The notes under the pieces are model-generated. The model was not told the DNA's origin. It was given only the letters and a program-made list of their open reading frames with translations, and ran no database searches. 64,000 nt of DNA from Desulfobulbaceae bacterium BRH_c16a (GTDB lineage Bacteria; Desulfobacterota; Desulfobulbia; Desulfobulbales; Desulfocapsaceae): positions 1 to 64,000 of the forward strand of contig LADS01000049.1 of the NCBI GenBank assembly GCA_000961725.1, given 5' to 3'. A program made the position numbers and the translations under genes. Of the stretch, positions 7,107-15,914 are shown one piece after another. The number at the start of each line of letters is the position of its first letter. Position 1 is the first letter of the stretch.

Positions 7107-9449
7107 TTGTGCGAGCTGCCGCTTGAGCTTTTCCTCCTCATCGAATATTTCACGGGCTGCCGCTCCCGCAGCCTGAGCGATCTTCTGCGCCTGCGAGGCA
7201 TCTTCATGGCCGTTTACCGGTGCAGGAAGATCGACAATAACCTTCTTATGGGCATAGTGGATGCCTTTGGCGTGCATTGCCGCTGTGATACGTTTGAAGG
7301 CCTCTCGCCGGATGACAAACTGAGCTCCCGGTTTGGCGGTGAATTTCACCCGGATGGTCATCACCGAATTGGTAATCTCCCGGACTCCCTGGGATTTTAT
7401 CGGACTGATGAAATTTTTGCCCAATTCCGGATCTTCGAGCATTTCCTGGCCCACTTTCTTGATGATTTTCCGTATCTTGTCGATATCTGCATCATAGGCA
7501 AAATCAAGACTGAATTTTTCAATGATCCCTCCCCGCATATAATTGGTGATCATTCCCAACTCACTATGGGGAACAATCTGCAGCATCCCCCGATGGTGGC
7601 GAAGCATGACGTTACGCAGGCTGATTTTCTCGACGGTGCCGCTGATCCCGCCGGCAGACAGGTATTCACCTACCCTGAAGGCATCATCGAGCAGGTAGAA
7701 AATGCCGGAGAAGATGTCCGAGACTATCTTCTGGGCACCAAAGCCGACAGCCAGGCCGATCACACCGGCGCCGGCCAGAAGGGGGCCTATGTCTACTCCC
7801 ATCGAGGACAGGATGGTCAGAGTCACCATGACAATCAATATCGAGGCAACAAAACTGCGGACCATGGGCAACAGGGTGTAGGCTCTCCCCTGGGCGGGGG
7901 CGGCCCCCCATTCAGCGTCGACATCATCGCGCTGTATTGAGTCTTCCGGCAGCGATTCCTTGATTTTTCGTTCAATCCAGGAACTGATGAATTGCCAGAA
8001 AAGAAGGGCCACAGCCATAATGATCAGGGAATCGAAAAGGACACCAGTCAAATTGGAGACAAGCGGGATGGTATACCCCCAGAGGCTGGCAACCCAGAAT
8101 ACGACCGCGAGAAACAAAGCAAGACGGGCGTATTGCTTTACTTTTTGAAACAGCTCATTCTCTCTGTGCTGTTCACCGATGGCATCTCGGTCGGCAGTTT
8201 GCCGGGATGCAGATGATTCCTCCTCATACAGTCGCAAACTGAGCATGGTATGCTTGACCAGCCATTGAACCACCCGATCGGCCAGCATCCAGATTGGCAG
8301 GACAAAAAAACTGATAAGAAATGCACCCTTGGCAGTGGCATCCGGATCGGCAATGCTCATAATCATCAGGCACCAGAGGATTATGAGATAGAGCAGCGCG
8401 AGAAAATGCCAGACCGCTGCGAGATTTTGTTTTGCCCATGATTGTGGTTTCGTTTCTTCAGGTGTTGTAGCCAGGATGTACGCTGTGACCTTTTTTTGAT
8501 AGATAGCCACCATAACTGCGGTTACTGCCAGGAGTATTGTCGCCGCGAAAAGTTTGATCAAGACCACTGTTTCGAGCCGGGCGCCGAGCCGGAAAGCAAC
8601 GATAGCGAAGAGTATAACCGCAATAATGTATCCCCAGGTCCAGACAATGAGGCGAAAGGCGATCCCGGCGAGCGCACAGTTGAGCGGCAGTGCCCGGAAC
8701 CGGCGATTGGATGGTGACAAAACAATTTCGGCAAGGATGGCAATGAACCGAATAATTGTGATTGCCAGCAGAACAGCGAGGAAGAGCAATTTAAGAGAAG
8801 GCGAATCGGTCCAGATAAAAGTGAAGTAGCTGACGTACGCTATTATAAAGAATAAAAAGAGTCCAAGAAGAGATGGCAGTATTGTTATCAGTACTGCGGC
8901 AAACCTCTCGGGAATGGTCATGTCGGCACCCGATCCAGGCAAGTTGGCGAGGTTGCCGGGAGAAAGGTTATAATACTTTTTCGTCAGAAACAGGTTGACG
9001 GCTTTTTCGGCAATAAGGCCAATACTGATGAAAAACAGTACCCAAAAAATATTCCTGAGAGCCCCTCCGGGAGTACCATAAGGGCTAAATGAAAGCAAAA
9101 CCTGGTATAAGTCATGAATGCTTTCCGGGATATTGCCGACAAGTTTTCCCAGTTCTTTATGGGTATCGTCCGATTGCCGAGCCAGTATATCAAGGAATGC
9201 GCCGAGCGTGGCACCGGGGCCCGGAGCTTGGTCCGTAACAGGTGACTTGGTTGCCGAGGACTGCTCCTGCATCTTGGCGATAAGCGATTTCCTCACCTCT
9301 TCATCGCTCATCCCGGCAATACGTTCGTGAATTGTCCCTTCTCCTCTGGCCGGTTCGCCAGCCGCCATCGCCGGAGTCAACCCTGTTGCCAACAGCATGC
9401 AAATGAAAAGAACGAGGATCGGTACTTTTCCATTCCGTTCCGTTTCCAT
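7098..9449 (-). CDS. MscS-family mechanosensitive ion channel, large multi-helix type
   Basis: The 783-residue protein has an N-terminal signal-like segment ending in AMA, a periplasmic stretch, about nine or ten hydrophobic segments between residues 130 and 580, and the conserved MscS pore and beta domain: LLAGAGVIGLAVGFGAQ, the following KIVSDIFSG, and IVPHSELGMITNYMRG. MscS-type channels release solutes at high membrane tension. The size and extra helices resemble the MscK/YnaI-like or MscM-like subgroup rather than the small MscS. It is convergent with the ACP operon and starts a long minus-strand gene run. Charged C-terminal helix with ALA-rich segment is also seen. Confidence 0.9.
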   Translation of the reverse strand: METERNGKVPILVLFICMLLATGLTPAMAAGEPARGEGTIHERIAGMSDEEVRKSLIAKMQEQSSATKSPVTDQAPGPGATLGAFLDILARQSDDTHKELGKLVGNIPESIHDLYQVLLSFSPYGTPGGALRNIFWVLFFISIGLIAEKAVNLFLTKKYYNLSPGNLANLPGSGADMTIPERFAAVLITILPSLLGLFLFFIIAYVSYFTFIWTDSPSLKLLFLAVLLAITIIRFIAILAEIVLSPSNRRFRALPLNCALAGIAFRLIVWTWGYIIAVILFAIVAFRLGARLETVVLIKLFAATILLAVTAVMVAIYQKKVTAYILATTPEETKPQSWAKQNLAAVWHFLALLYLIILWCLMIMSIADPDATAKGAFLISFFVLPIWMLADRVVQWLVKHTMLSLRLYEEESSASRQTADRDAIGEQHRENELFQKVKQYARLALFLAVVFWVASLWGYTIPLVSNLTGVLFDSLIIMAVALLFWQFISSWIERKIKESLPEDSIQRDDVDAEWGAAPAQGRAYTLLPMVRSFVASILIVMVTLTILSSMGVDIGPLLAGAGVIGLAVGFGAQKIVSDIFSGIFYLLDDAFRVGEYLSAGGISGTVEKISLRNVMLRHHRGMLQIVPHSELGMITNYMRGGIIEKFSLDFAYDADIDKIRKIIKKVGQEMLEDPELGKNFISPIKSQGVREITNSVMTIRVKFTAKPGAQFVIRREAFKRITAAMHAKGIHYAHKKVIVDLPAPVNGHEDASQAQKIAQAAGAAAREIFDEEEKLKRQLAQQK

Positions 9450-9505
9450 AGAAGGCTCCTTGTTTTCAGCAAGATTCCTGCTTGCAGCGTCCCCAGAGTC
9501 GAGTT

Positions 9506-9688
9506 CTATTCTTTCATCAAGGTAGTGAGGCGTTTTGTAAATCTCTCGGCCCAGAACTTAAAGGCTTCTTCCGCAGATCCCCACTTGGTGAACCTGCCTG
9601 TAAATTCGGCATGCACTGTGTCTCGTGTCCGGCAGCGAGTACTTCCTGGGTCAGGGAAAAAGATGAGTACGGCTTTCAGAAAGGCCGG
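9506..9688 (-). pseudogene. Start-less reading frame, possible gene remnant
   Basis: A stop-free minus-strand frame of about 60 codons ends at 9506 and reads ...HAEFTGRFTKWGSAEEAFKF... It has plausible amphipathic composition but no start codon with a ribosome binding site, and its upstream end meets the sigma-54 activator fragment. I cannot assign a family. It may be the C-terminal remnant of a deleted gene. Confidence 0.25.
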
Positions 9689-9694
9689 TCAACT

Positions 9695-9757
9695 TTTACC
9701 GTCCTGGAGTTACACTGAGGAGTTTGGCCTGCCGATCCAGCGGCATTTCCCCGATCT
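9695..9757 (-). pseudogene. Short fragment of a sigma-54 activator AAA+ domain
   Basis: On the minus strand this reads IGEMPLDRQAKLLSV, matching [15 protein letters not shown] in the intact activator at 21247-23247. The nucleotide identity is high over about 60 bp (for example GGAGTTTGGCCTGC is shared), then ends abruptly on both sides. It is a relic of a duplication or of a lost second activator. Its end overlaps the stop codon of the 319-residue gene next door, so the C-terminus of that gene may have been set by this rearrangement. Confidence 0.55.
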
Positions 9758-10715
9758 ACCGATCAAAACACACCAGAACTGCGAAGCGCTGTAATTCTTC
9801 GTTCAAGGTCAATTCGGCAAGATTGATCTGATGAAATGGTTCCCCACTTTCCAGAACGACGACATTCATCCAGTTCAATCGCAGGGATTTTTCACGAAGA
9901 ACCAAGGTGTCGCCCGGCGAATCCATGATCCGTTTCAGGTAACCAAGCGTGTCGTCAGGCGTTTCAAGCTCCTTTTTCGCCAGCTCTATCTCCTTCTCGG
10001 TTTCGCTCAGCAATGATTGCAATTCATGGAGCTTTTCGGCATTTTCCTGCTCAGGCTGGGCAAAAACTTCAAATGTATGACGTTTGCCGCGGAGGATACG
10101 ATTCATTGAAGAGAGTCGTGCCCGGCGCTCACGCAACTCGGCCAGGTTCGCCTTCTGTGTGGCGATTTTTTCCATGGCAACACTGGCAAGTATCGCAAGA
10201 CTGCGCTGTCGAAGGTTGAGCATGGTGGTCTGCAGGTCGGGGGTCGGCGCAACGACACGGTGGTCAACGAACGTCACGGCCTTCATCGGGACATCGGCAA
10301 GGATCATTTCACCCTGCTGTTTATGACCGTAGATGATCGTCTCTATTTTGGTCATGGTCAAAAGAGCGAATAACTCCTGCCCTCCACCGGCGCCAGCTAC
10401 CTCCCGGGCCTGCTGGACAACCGTTTCCATCTCCTCGGTTGATCTGAAGAGTGCCTTCACCAGAGGATCGTCATAGTAGTTTTTTCGATTCAGACAAACC
10501 GGGCCCGGAAGAAAAGTAATCATACTCTTACAGTATTTTATGGTTTCTTCCACTGATGGGAGCAACACCTTGCGGTAACGATGGGCAAGACGAATTATCG
10601 GATCGGCAATATCGACAACCTCTTCAACCGACTTGATCAGGGCCTGCCTGTGCAGCCGATCTTGCCGCAGGGTATTTATCTTCTGGCGAAGCCGTGCCAT
10701 GATAGTATTGAACAT
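9756..10715 (-). CDS. Conserved-looking coiled-coil protein of unknown function
   Basis: The 319-residue protein has no signal peptide. Its C-terminal half (about 185-265) is rich in Glu, Lys, Leu and Arg heptads, suggesting a coiled coil (for example KLHELQSLLSETEKEIELAKKELE). The N-terminal part contains a PGPVCLNRKNYYDDP segment that looks ordered. I do not recognise a family. It is transcribed alone on the minus strand with about 130 bp to the upstream gene. The last residues (VLVCFDR) run into a duplicated sigma-54 activator fragment, so the natural C-terminus may be truncated or replaced. Confidence 0.65.
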   Translation of the reverse strand: MFNTIMARLRQKINTLRQDRLHRQALIKSVEEVVDIADPIIRLAHRYRKVLLPSVEETIKYCKSMITFLPGPVCLNRKNYYDDPLVKALFRSTEEMETVVQQAREVAGAGGGQELFALLTMTKIETIIYGHKQQGEMILADVPMKAVTFVDHRVVAPTPDLQTTMLNLRQRSLAILASVAMEKIATQKANLAELRERRARLSSMNRILRGKRHTFEVFAQPEQENAEKLHELQSLLSETEKEIELAKKELETPDDTLGYLKRIMDSPGDTLVLREKSLRLNWMNVVVLESGEPFHQINLAELTLNEELQRFAVLVCFDR

Positions 10716-10849
10716 GCTTTCACCTCCCTGGGGGGATCAAACTCTTTCATCCGTTGGGCGGCCACTTTACACGTGTGTTCAGAGTCACTGCAAGCAGGTG
10801 CCGGCGAGACACAACTAGCCCCTTTAAAAAGAGTTATTAGCAGGAGATG

Positions 10850-13027
10850 CTATCTGACACGACGCCCGTGCATCTGGTTGCCGCGTGCCCGCGCCCCGGC
10901 CTGCGCGTTGAGCTCACGGGTGGGCTGCGGTCTGCTTGTCGATTGCCATCCGCTGCCGCTATTGCTACTCCAGTTGCCGGAGTTGTCCTTTCTGTAAACA
11001 TTCCCGTCTTTGCCGGCATAAACATTGCCTTGTTTATCCTTGGCAACCGCGCCCTGGCTGTATCGGGTATCCCAGGCACCGACACCCGCGCCGCTGTCCG
11101 CCCTGACGCCGGCGGCACCTGTACCCCTGTTCGTCTGCACTGCGGCTGCAGATCCCCGGTCGCCTGTCCGATAACCGCCCCGCGCTGCATTACCGGTAAC
11201 TGGATTGTAGGCGGCAGCCCTCCCGGCCGAGCCGTATGCCGTGTCAACCCGGGCGGCACCTGCCCGGGTTCCGGTGTAGGGATTGTAGGCCCGTCCGGCC
11301 GAAGCGCTGCCGGAAGGCCCATAGGCATAGGCTCCACGTGAGTATGTCCCGGTACGGGGATTATAGGCGACTCCGGCCCCTCCGCCGGCATGCGGACCAT
11401 AAGCGGCATGGCCGGCCCGGTAATAACCGCCGTTATGATAGTCATATCGAGCCCCCCAGCCGTAGGAATAATGAACCGGATAAGGGGGGTAATAAGAGTG
11501 ATGATGACTGTCGGCAATCGTCGCACCGGCCACCATTCCGGCACCGAACATCAGCACCCCGGTCGCCGCTACGTATTCTCCGCTGTAACCGGCGGTCTGG
11601 GTGTAGACGACCGTGGTCGGCGTGGTGCTCTGCACGATAACGTAGGTCACGTTGTGCATGGGGTGGGAGGGCGGGATGGTATAGATGGCCGACGGCACAC
11701 TGGTACAGAGGGTCCATGGGCCTGTGGCATTGCGGCTCTCAAACCAGACACCGTTATTGCAGCAGTAATAGCTGCCATTCACGAGAAAGACCGATTTCGG
11801 CGAGTTGATAGCATACTGGACCGTCGTAGTCTCTATGACCTGAAAATTCGGCTGGCCGTCATAGCTCACCTGCACCACAGGAGGATCAGCCGTTGTCGTC
11901 ACAGTTTTGGCGGGGATAGAGGCTAACAGCACCGCATCTTTTGCTTCGGTTGTGCCGGGTACGGAGGCCTTGACGAAGGCGGCCGGATCATGGCCTGGAA
12001 TCCTGATGAAATCGTCAGGCAGATCTTTGCTGGCAGCCGACCACGGGCCTTTCAGACCGGCGGCCCGAAACCAACGGCCTGCGATCAGAAGATAGTATTT
12101 TTTCTCAGCCGAATGGAGAAATACGGAGGTATCGGTATTTACCACCCTCATCAGTTTGGTCCCGAGGATGGGGCTGAAGGTCGGTTTTCCCTGAGTGAGA
12201 ATCAATTCCGCCGGTTCGGTGCTGACAAATACTGCGGGAAGATCGGAAACCCGTGTACCGGGGACGTGGGCCCTTACATCGGCCCAGTTTTCATCCGCGG
12301 GCAGTAAAGAAAGACCCTTTGGCAGAGTGCCCGCTGACGTCCATGGCCCTTTGAGCGCATCCGCCGTCATCAGCCAGTTGTCGCCGTTCAGCAGATAATA
12401 TCGCTGGCTAACCGCATCAAAAAAGATATCCCAGTTGGTGTTGACGGCGAACATCAACTCGTTCTGGTCTTTCACCACCGGCTGCAACTGGGGTTCACCC
12501 ATGAACATCACAAGAATGGCGGGTCTGGTGCTGAAAAAGATTCTCGGCGGATCAAGATTGAGGTCGACGGCATGTTGCTGAGGTTGCTTCTCGACGTCCA
12601 GATAAGCCAGGATCCGGTCGAGGGATACCGTCAACGGCCTCCCCTTCGGATACAGTTCATCCACCGTCCTGCGCAGAGAATTCGCTTCCGAGTCCGAGGT
12701 ATTCGGGAACCGCAGGATGCGCAATTTCGGCAACAGCGCCACCACCCGGTTTCCCTGATCGACCACGGTTTCCGCCTCTATCTCAGCCACACCGAATTTT
12801 TCTTTGGCACTTTTTCCGGTTTTCACGGCAATGGCACAACGAAGATGGAGGATCCTGTAATCCGTCCAGTAGTCCACCTGGGGTTGATAGATGATCAGTT
12901 CTTTACCGTTCTCCTCAATAAGCCTGGGCCAGCCAGGATCTTCAGGAGGAGATTCGGCAGAATATGCAAAGGACGATGCCGATACCATGAGGATCACGGT
13001 CAGTATTTTTGAAAAAGGATTTTTCAT
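10850..13027 (-). CDS. Large secreted protein with Tyr/Trp 'GPW' repeats and Gly/Tyr/Ala-rich tail
   Basis: The 725-residue protein starts with a signal peptide (cleavage likely after AYSAES). Three repeats between about residues 210 and 440 share a YYLL...W...(L/T)GPW pattern: RYYLLNGDNWLM..LKGPW, KYYLLIAGRWFR..LKGPW and SYYCCNNGVWFE..TGPW. A hydrophobic segment near 480-505 is followed by His/Tyr-rich and then Gly/Ala/Tyr-rich low-complexity sequence with repeated AYNPxTG units and a final NVYAGKDGNVYRK. Similar proteins are often labelled carbohydrate-binding V/XII-like, without proven activity. It is likely periplasmic or surface-located. It is 16 bp upstream of no gene but follows the 438-residue exported protein, so the two are probably co-transcribed. 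Confidence 0.75.
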   Translation of the reverse strand: MKNPFSKILTVILMVSASSFAYSAESPPEDPGWPRLIEENGKELIIYQPQVDYWTDYRILHLRCAIAVKTGKSAKEKFGVAEIEAETVVDQGNRVVALLPKLRILRFPNTSDSEANSLRRTVDELYPKGRPLTVSLDRILAYLDVEKQPQQHAVDLNLDPPRIFFSTRPAILVMFMGEPQLQPVVKDQNELMFAVNTNWDIFFDAVSQRYYLLNGDNWLMTADALKGPWTSAGTLPKGLSLLPADENWADVRAHVPGTRVSDLPAVFVSTEPAELILTQGKPTFSPILGTKLMRVVNTDTSVFLHSAEKKYYLLIAGRWFRAAGLKGPWSAASKDLPDDFIRIPGHDPAAFVKASVPGTTEAKDAVLLASIPAKTVTTTADPPVVQVSYDGQPNFQVIETTTVQYAINSPKSVFLVNGSYYCCNNGVWFESRNATGPWTLCTSVPSAIYTIPPSHPMHNVTYVIVQSTTPTTVVYTQTAGYSGEYVAATGVLMFGAGMVAGATIADSHHHSYYPPYPVHYSYGWGARYDYHNGGYYRAGHAAYGPHAGGGAGVAYNPRTGTYSRGAYAYGPSGSASAGRAYNPYTGTRAGAARVDTAYGSAGRAAAYNPVTGNAARGGYRTGDRGSAAAVQTNRGTGAAGVRADSGAGVGAWDTRYSQGAVAKDKQGNVYAGKDGNVYRKDNSGNWSSNSGSGWQSTSRPQPTRELNAQAGARARGNQMHGRRVR

Positions 13028-13043
13028 GGCAACACCTTGCTTG

Positions 13044-14360
13044 TCAGGATTTCTGTTTCTTGTCCGGCATCAGCTTGCCTTGGGCGTTGGGGTGCAGTTC
13101 CCAGCCCAGGGACTGCAGTTCTGCCTTGGCCTTCCCGCTGAAATCCCCCAGTATCCACATCTGCAACCCGGCAGGCAGTGCCTCCCCTTGCACTGGCTCC
13201 GAGAGCCAGGTGGCGACATCGGCGACCCTGCCGCTCCAGAGTACGTGATCTGCCGGGAATACCACGACGGCAGCGCCCTTTTCAGTCTTGGCGTAAAGGA
13301 ATCTGGCGTATGGTGCAAGACTCTGCAGCGGTTCGACATTTTTATGATAACCGGCGATCATCGTCGTTATCTTGGTTATGGTATCGGCCATTTCATGAGT
13401 ATTCGCCTGGAGAGAGACCTTGATGAAAAGCCCCCTGTTCTCAACTCCATTCATACTTTCCAGGGCCTCGACCATGATTGTCTGGAGGGCGGGCGAGAAT
13501 GACGGGTTATTGAGATAGAGCTGCACTGTGTCGGAGTCGATTTTCATTGCCTCCAGTTTATTTTTATTTTGCACCCATAACTCAGAGGCCGGGGTGTTAT
13601 TGATGACTTCATTCAAAAGTCGGGCTGTACCTGAAGTTGTCAGCAAGAGTCCACCGGATCCGGGCACCGCGGTCTGGGCCAGGCCCACACCAATCCCGCC
13701 GAGATAATCCGCCCAGCCCAGGCGCTCCAGTTCCTGCTGCAATACCGGATTCAAAGAATAGACACTGACCCCGTATCTGGTGGCTATCTCACCTTTTGAT
13801 TTGGATTTCCCGATGAATTGTTCAAGCTTGTTGTCTTCAGCATCGGTTGTCTTCCTTTTGCCGACCACCTGTGATGCCCGATTGAAGAGACTGCCGACCC
13901 CGGCGGCAGCACCTTCCAGAGTTTTTCGCGGATCAGTGACCAGGTTTGCTATCCCGTGGACTGTATTTTTCCCGGACTGCACCACCGATTCTGCGGCGGT
14001 GTTTTTTGTCTCGATCTTTTTCATGGCGGCAATGGCCTGGATTTCATAAAGAAGCTGCTTGAGGTTCGGGGTTGAATTGGCCCTGAACACGCCAAATTGA
14101 GAGCGCACCGTGTAGTGGTTGAGCAGCCCATCGTTGACGATCTCTTCATCCACAGTGTAAAGGTCGCTCTTCAGCAGGTCGGGGCTGATCACCGACGATG
14201 CCTTCAGTAACGTTTTCTCCTCAGAACTGTTCTGCACCTGGGCTGCGAGCACCCCGACAGGGTGACTGCTCAAAACCAGCCAGACAGCGAGCAGCATAAC
14301 CATTGATACTGACCACATGTTCCATTTCTGTTCCAGTTGGGCATTTTTATTGAGTGCCAT
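13044..14360 (-). CDS. Exported protein of unknown function
   Basis: The 438-residue protein has a long N-region and then a hydrophobic core (MVMLLAVWLVLSSHPVGVLAA), so it is probably exported by Sec or anchored by an uncleaved helix. The mature region is alpha-helical with a Gly-rich patch (LGGIGVGLAQTAVPGSGG) that could touch the membrane. I recognise no catalytic motif. It lies 16 bp upstream of the 725-residue secreted protein on the same strand and about 100 bp downstream of the outer membrane factor gene. A shared role at the cell surface is possible but unproven. Confidence 0.65.
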   Translation of the reverse strand: MALNKNAQLEQKWNMWSVSMVMLLAVWLVLSSHPVGVLAAQVQNSSEEKTLLKASSVISPDLLKSDLYTVDEEIVNDGLLNHYTVRSQFGVFRANSTPNLKQLLYEIQAIAAMKKIETKNTAAESVVQSGKNTVHGIANLVTDPRKTLEGAAAGVGSLFNRASQVVGKRKTTDAEDNKLEQFIGKSKSKGEIATRYGVSVYSLNPVLQQELERLGWADYLGGIGVGLAQTAVPGSGGLLLTTSGTARLLNEVINNTPASELWVQNKNKLEAMKIDSDTVQLYLNNPSFSPALQTIMVEALESMNGVENRGLFIKVSLQANTHEMADTITKITTMIAGYHKNVEPLQSLAPYARFLYAKTEKGAAVVVFPADHVLWSGRVADVATWLSEPVQGEALPAGLQMWILGDFSGKAKAELQSLGWELHPNAQGKLMPDKKQKS

Positions 14361-14459
14361 ACGTTTTCACCTCATTTTTCATGGGTTCAAGAGCTGTTAC
14401 CACGCGGCGACGGGCTCGCGCGACTCAGCGGCACGTTCCATCGCTTGAATCGGCATTTC

Positions 14460-15905
14460 TTAAAAATCTGCGCCGAAGCCGCCCCCCAGAGCCAGGTGCA
14501 GGTTGACGCGCTGGCTCAACTGTTCACTCTCCACGCGCAAAAGACTAAGGCGGGCGGCGTGGAGGTCGAGCAGCTGCTGTTGTACATTACGCAGATCGGT
14601 TCTACCGGTCCGATAAGACGTCTCCACCAGTTCAAAGGCGCGCTGGTGGTCGATGACTGTGCGCTGCAGAAGCTGTTCGCGCTCGGTCAGGTTTTGTATC
14701 GCAGCGAGAGTGTTCTCGACATCGCCGAGTGCGCGCAGGGCGATTCCGGCATATTGTGCGATAGCCTCTTTCTGCTCGAGGGTGCGGATTTCAACCTGCG
14801 TCTGCAGTGCTCCTCCCTGGTAAACCGGGGCGATGAGCCGAGCCCCGGCGCCACTGACGGGATTATTAAAATCGTCTTTCAATCTGATAACTTCGCTGGT
14901 AAAGGCGGCAACACTGGCATTGAGGGTGATACGGGGCAGACGGGCGGCTTTGGCCTCGCCAACCCGGTTGAAGGCGGCCGCCACCCGGCGCTCGGCAGCG
15001 ATGAGGTCGGGACGGCGTTCAAGCAGTTCCAGTGGTATGCCGACAGGCACGGGACCAGGCAGTTTTGCCAGATTCCGGCGAGCCTTCAGTTCAGCGGCGG
15101 GATACCGGCCGATCAGCAACTCCAGACCTCGCAGGGTTTGCCCGTGAGCCAGGTTAACTTGTGCGGCATTGTCCTGAAGAGTGCCGAGGCTGGCCTGCGC
15201 CAGCACAACATCCTCTTCCCCGGTGACACCGACCCGATAGCGTTGTTCGGTAAGAGCAAGCAGCAGTTGCGCCGACTGCACCATCTCGCTTGCGATCTGC
15301 CGCTGCAGCCAGGTTTCGGTAGCCGTAAACCAGCTCCTGGCAGTGCTTGCAGCAATCGACTGGCGGGCAAAATCGAAATCGGCCTGGGCTGAGAGATAGG
15401 TTTCTTCTGCGGAACTGCGGCCATAGCGGAGGCGGCCCCAGAGGTCCAGTTCCCAGGATGCGGCGAAGGCGATTCCCTGCAGGGCGGAACTCATGTCGCC
15501 GCCACCGGATTTAGTACCCCCCGTGCCGAGGAAATTGATCGCTGGGAGAAGAGTTGCCTTGGCAAGATTGACATACCCGGCAGCCTGCTCAACCCTGACG
15601 GCACTGATCCTGAGATCCGGATTGTGGGTAACAGCCTCGGCCACCAGTGCCGAGAGCTGATCGTCATCAAACGAGTCCAGCCAGTCACCTGCGACAGGTC
15701 CCGAAAGGCCGCCCGCCTTCCAGCCGGCAGGCAGGTCGATATTGGTAAGCGCCTGTTGCTGAATTCCCTCTCGCCCGGGAGGCGATTTGAGGCTGCAGCC
15801 GGCGGCCGGCAATAACAATGCAGCAAACATGAGGCAGAATCGGGGGAATCGCCCGGCTTTTCTCTTTACTGAAAGTGGGCCGTTCGAAAATTTCTCTCGC
15901 AGCAT
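14460..15905 (-). CDS. NodT/TolC-type outer membrane efflux lipoprotein
   Basis: The 481-residue protein has a lipobox LLPAAGC (Cys37) and the two-fold repeated OEP architecture: residues about 70-260 and 285-475 each with long coiled-coil helices. Typical motifs are SWELDLWGRLRYG, LERRPDLIAAERRVAAA and SYRTGRTDLRNV. Family members form trimeric outer membrane channels for RND, MFS or ABC pumps. It is 9 bp downstream of a membrane fusion protein gene, forming a probable operon with that gene and a DUF3302 gene. No inner-membrane pump lies alongside. Confidence 0.9.
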   Translation of the reverse strand: MLREKFSNGPLSVKRKAGRFPRFCLMFAALLLPAAGCSLKSPPGREGIQQQALTNIDLPAGWKAGGLSGPVAGDWLDSFDDDQLSALVAEAVTHNPDLRISAVRVEQAAGYVNLAKATLLPAINFLGTGGTKSGGGDMSSALQGIAFAASWELDLWGRLRYGRSSAEETYLSAQADFDFARQSIAASTARSWFTATETWLQRQIASEMVQSAQLLLALTEQRYRVGVTGEEDVVLAQASLGTLQDNAAQVNLAHGQTLRGLELLIGRYPAAELKARRNLAKLPGPVPVGIPLELLERRPDLIAAERRVAAAFNRVGEAKAARLPRITLNASVAAFTSEVIRLKDDFNNPVSGAGARLIAPVYQGGALQTQVEIRTLEQKEAIAQYAGIALRALGDVENTLAAIQNLTEREQLLQRTVIDHQRAFELVETSYRTGRTDLRNVQQQLLDLHAARLSLLRVESEQLSQRVNLHLALGGGFGADF

Positions 15906-15914
15906 ATCCGCCTC

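Noticed and set aside
10837-11544. Pro-rich 235-codon frame overlapping the secreted repeat protein
   Set aside because: It is an out-of-frame reading of the low-complexity Gly/Tyr tail and has no start context.
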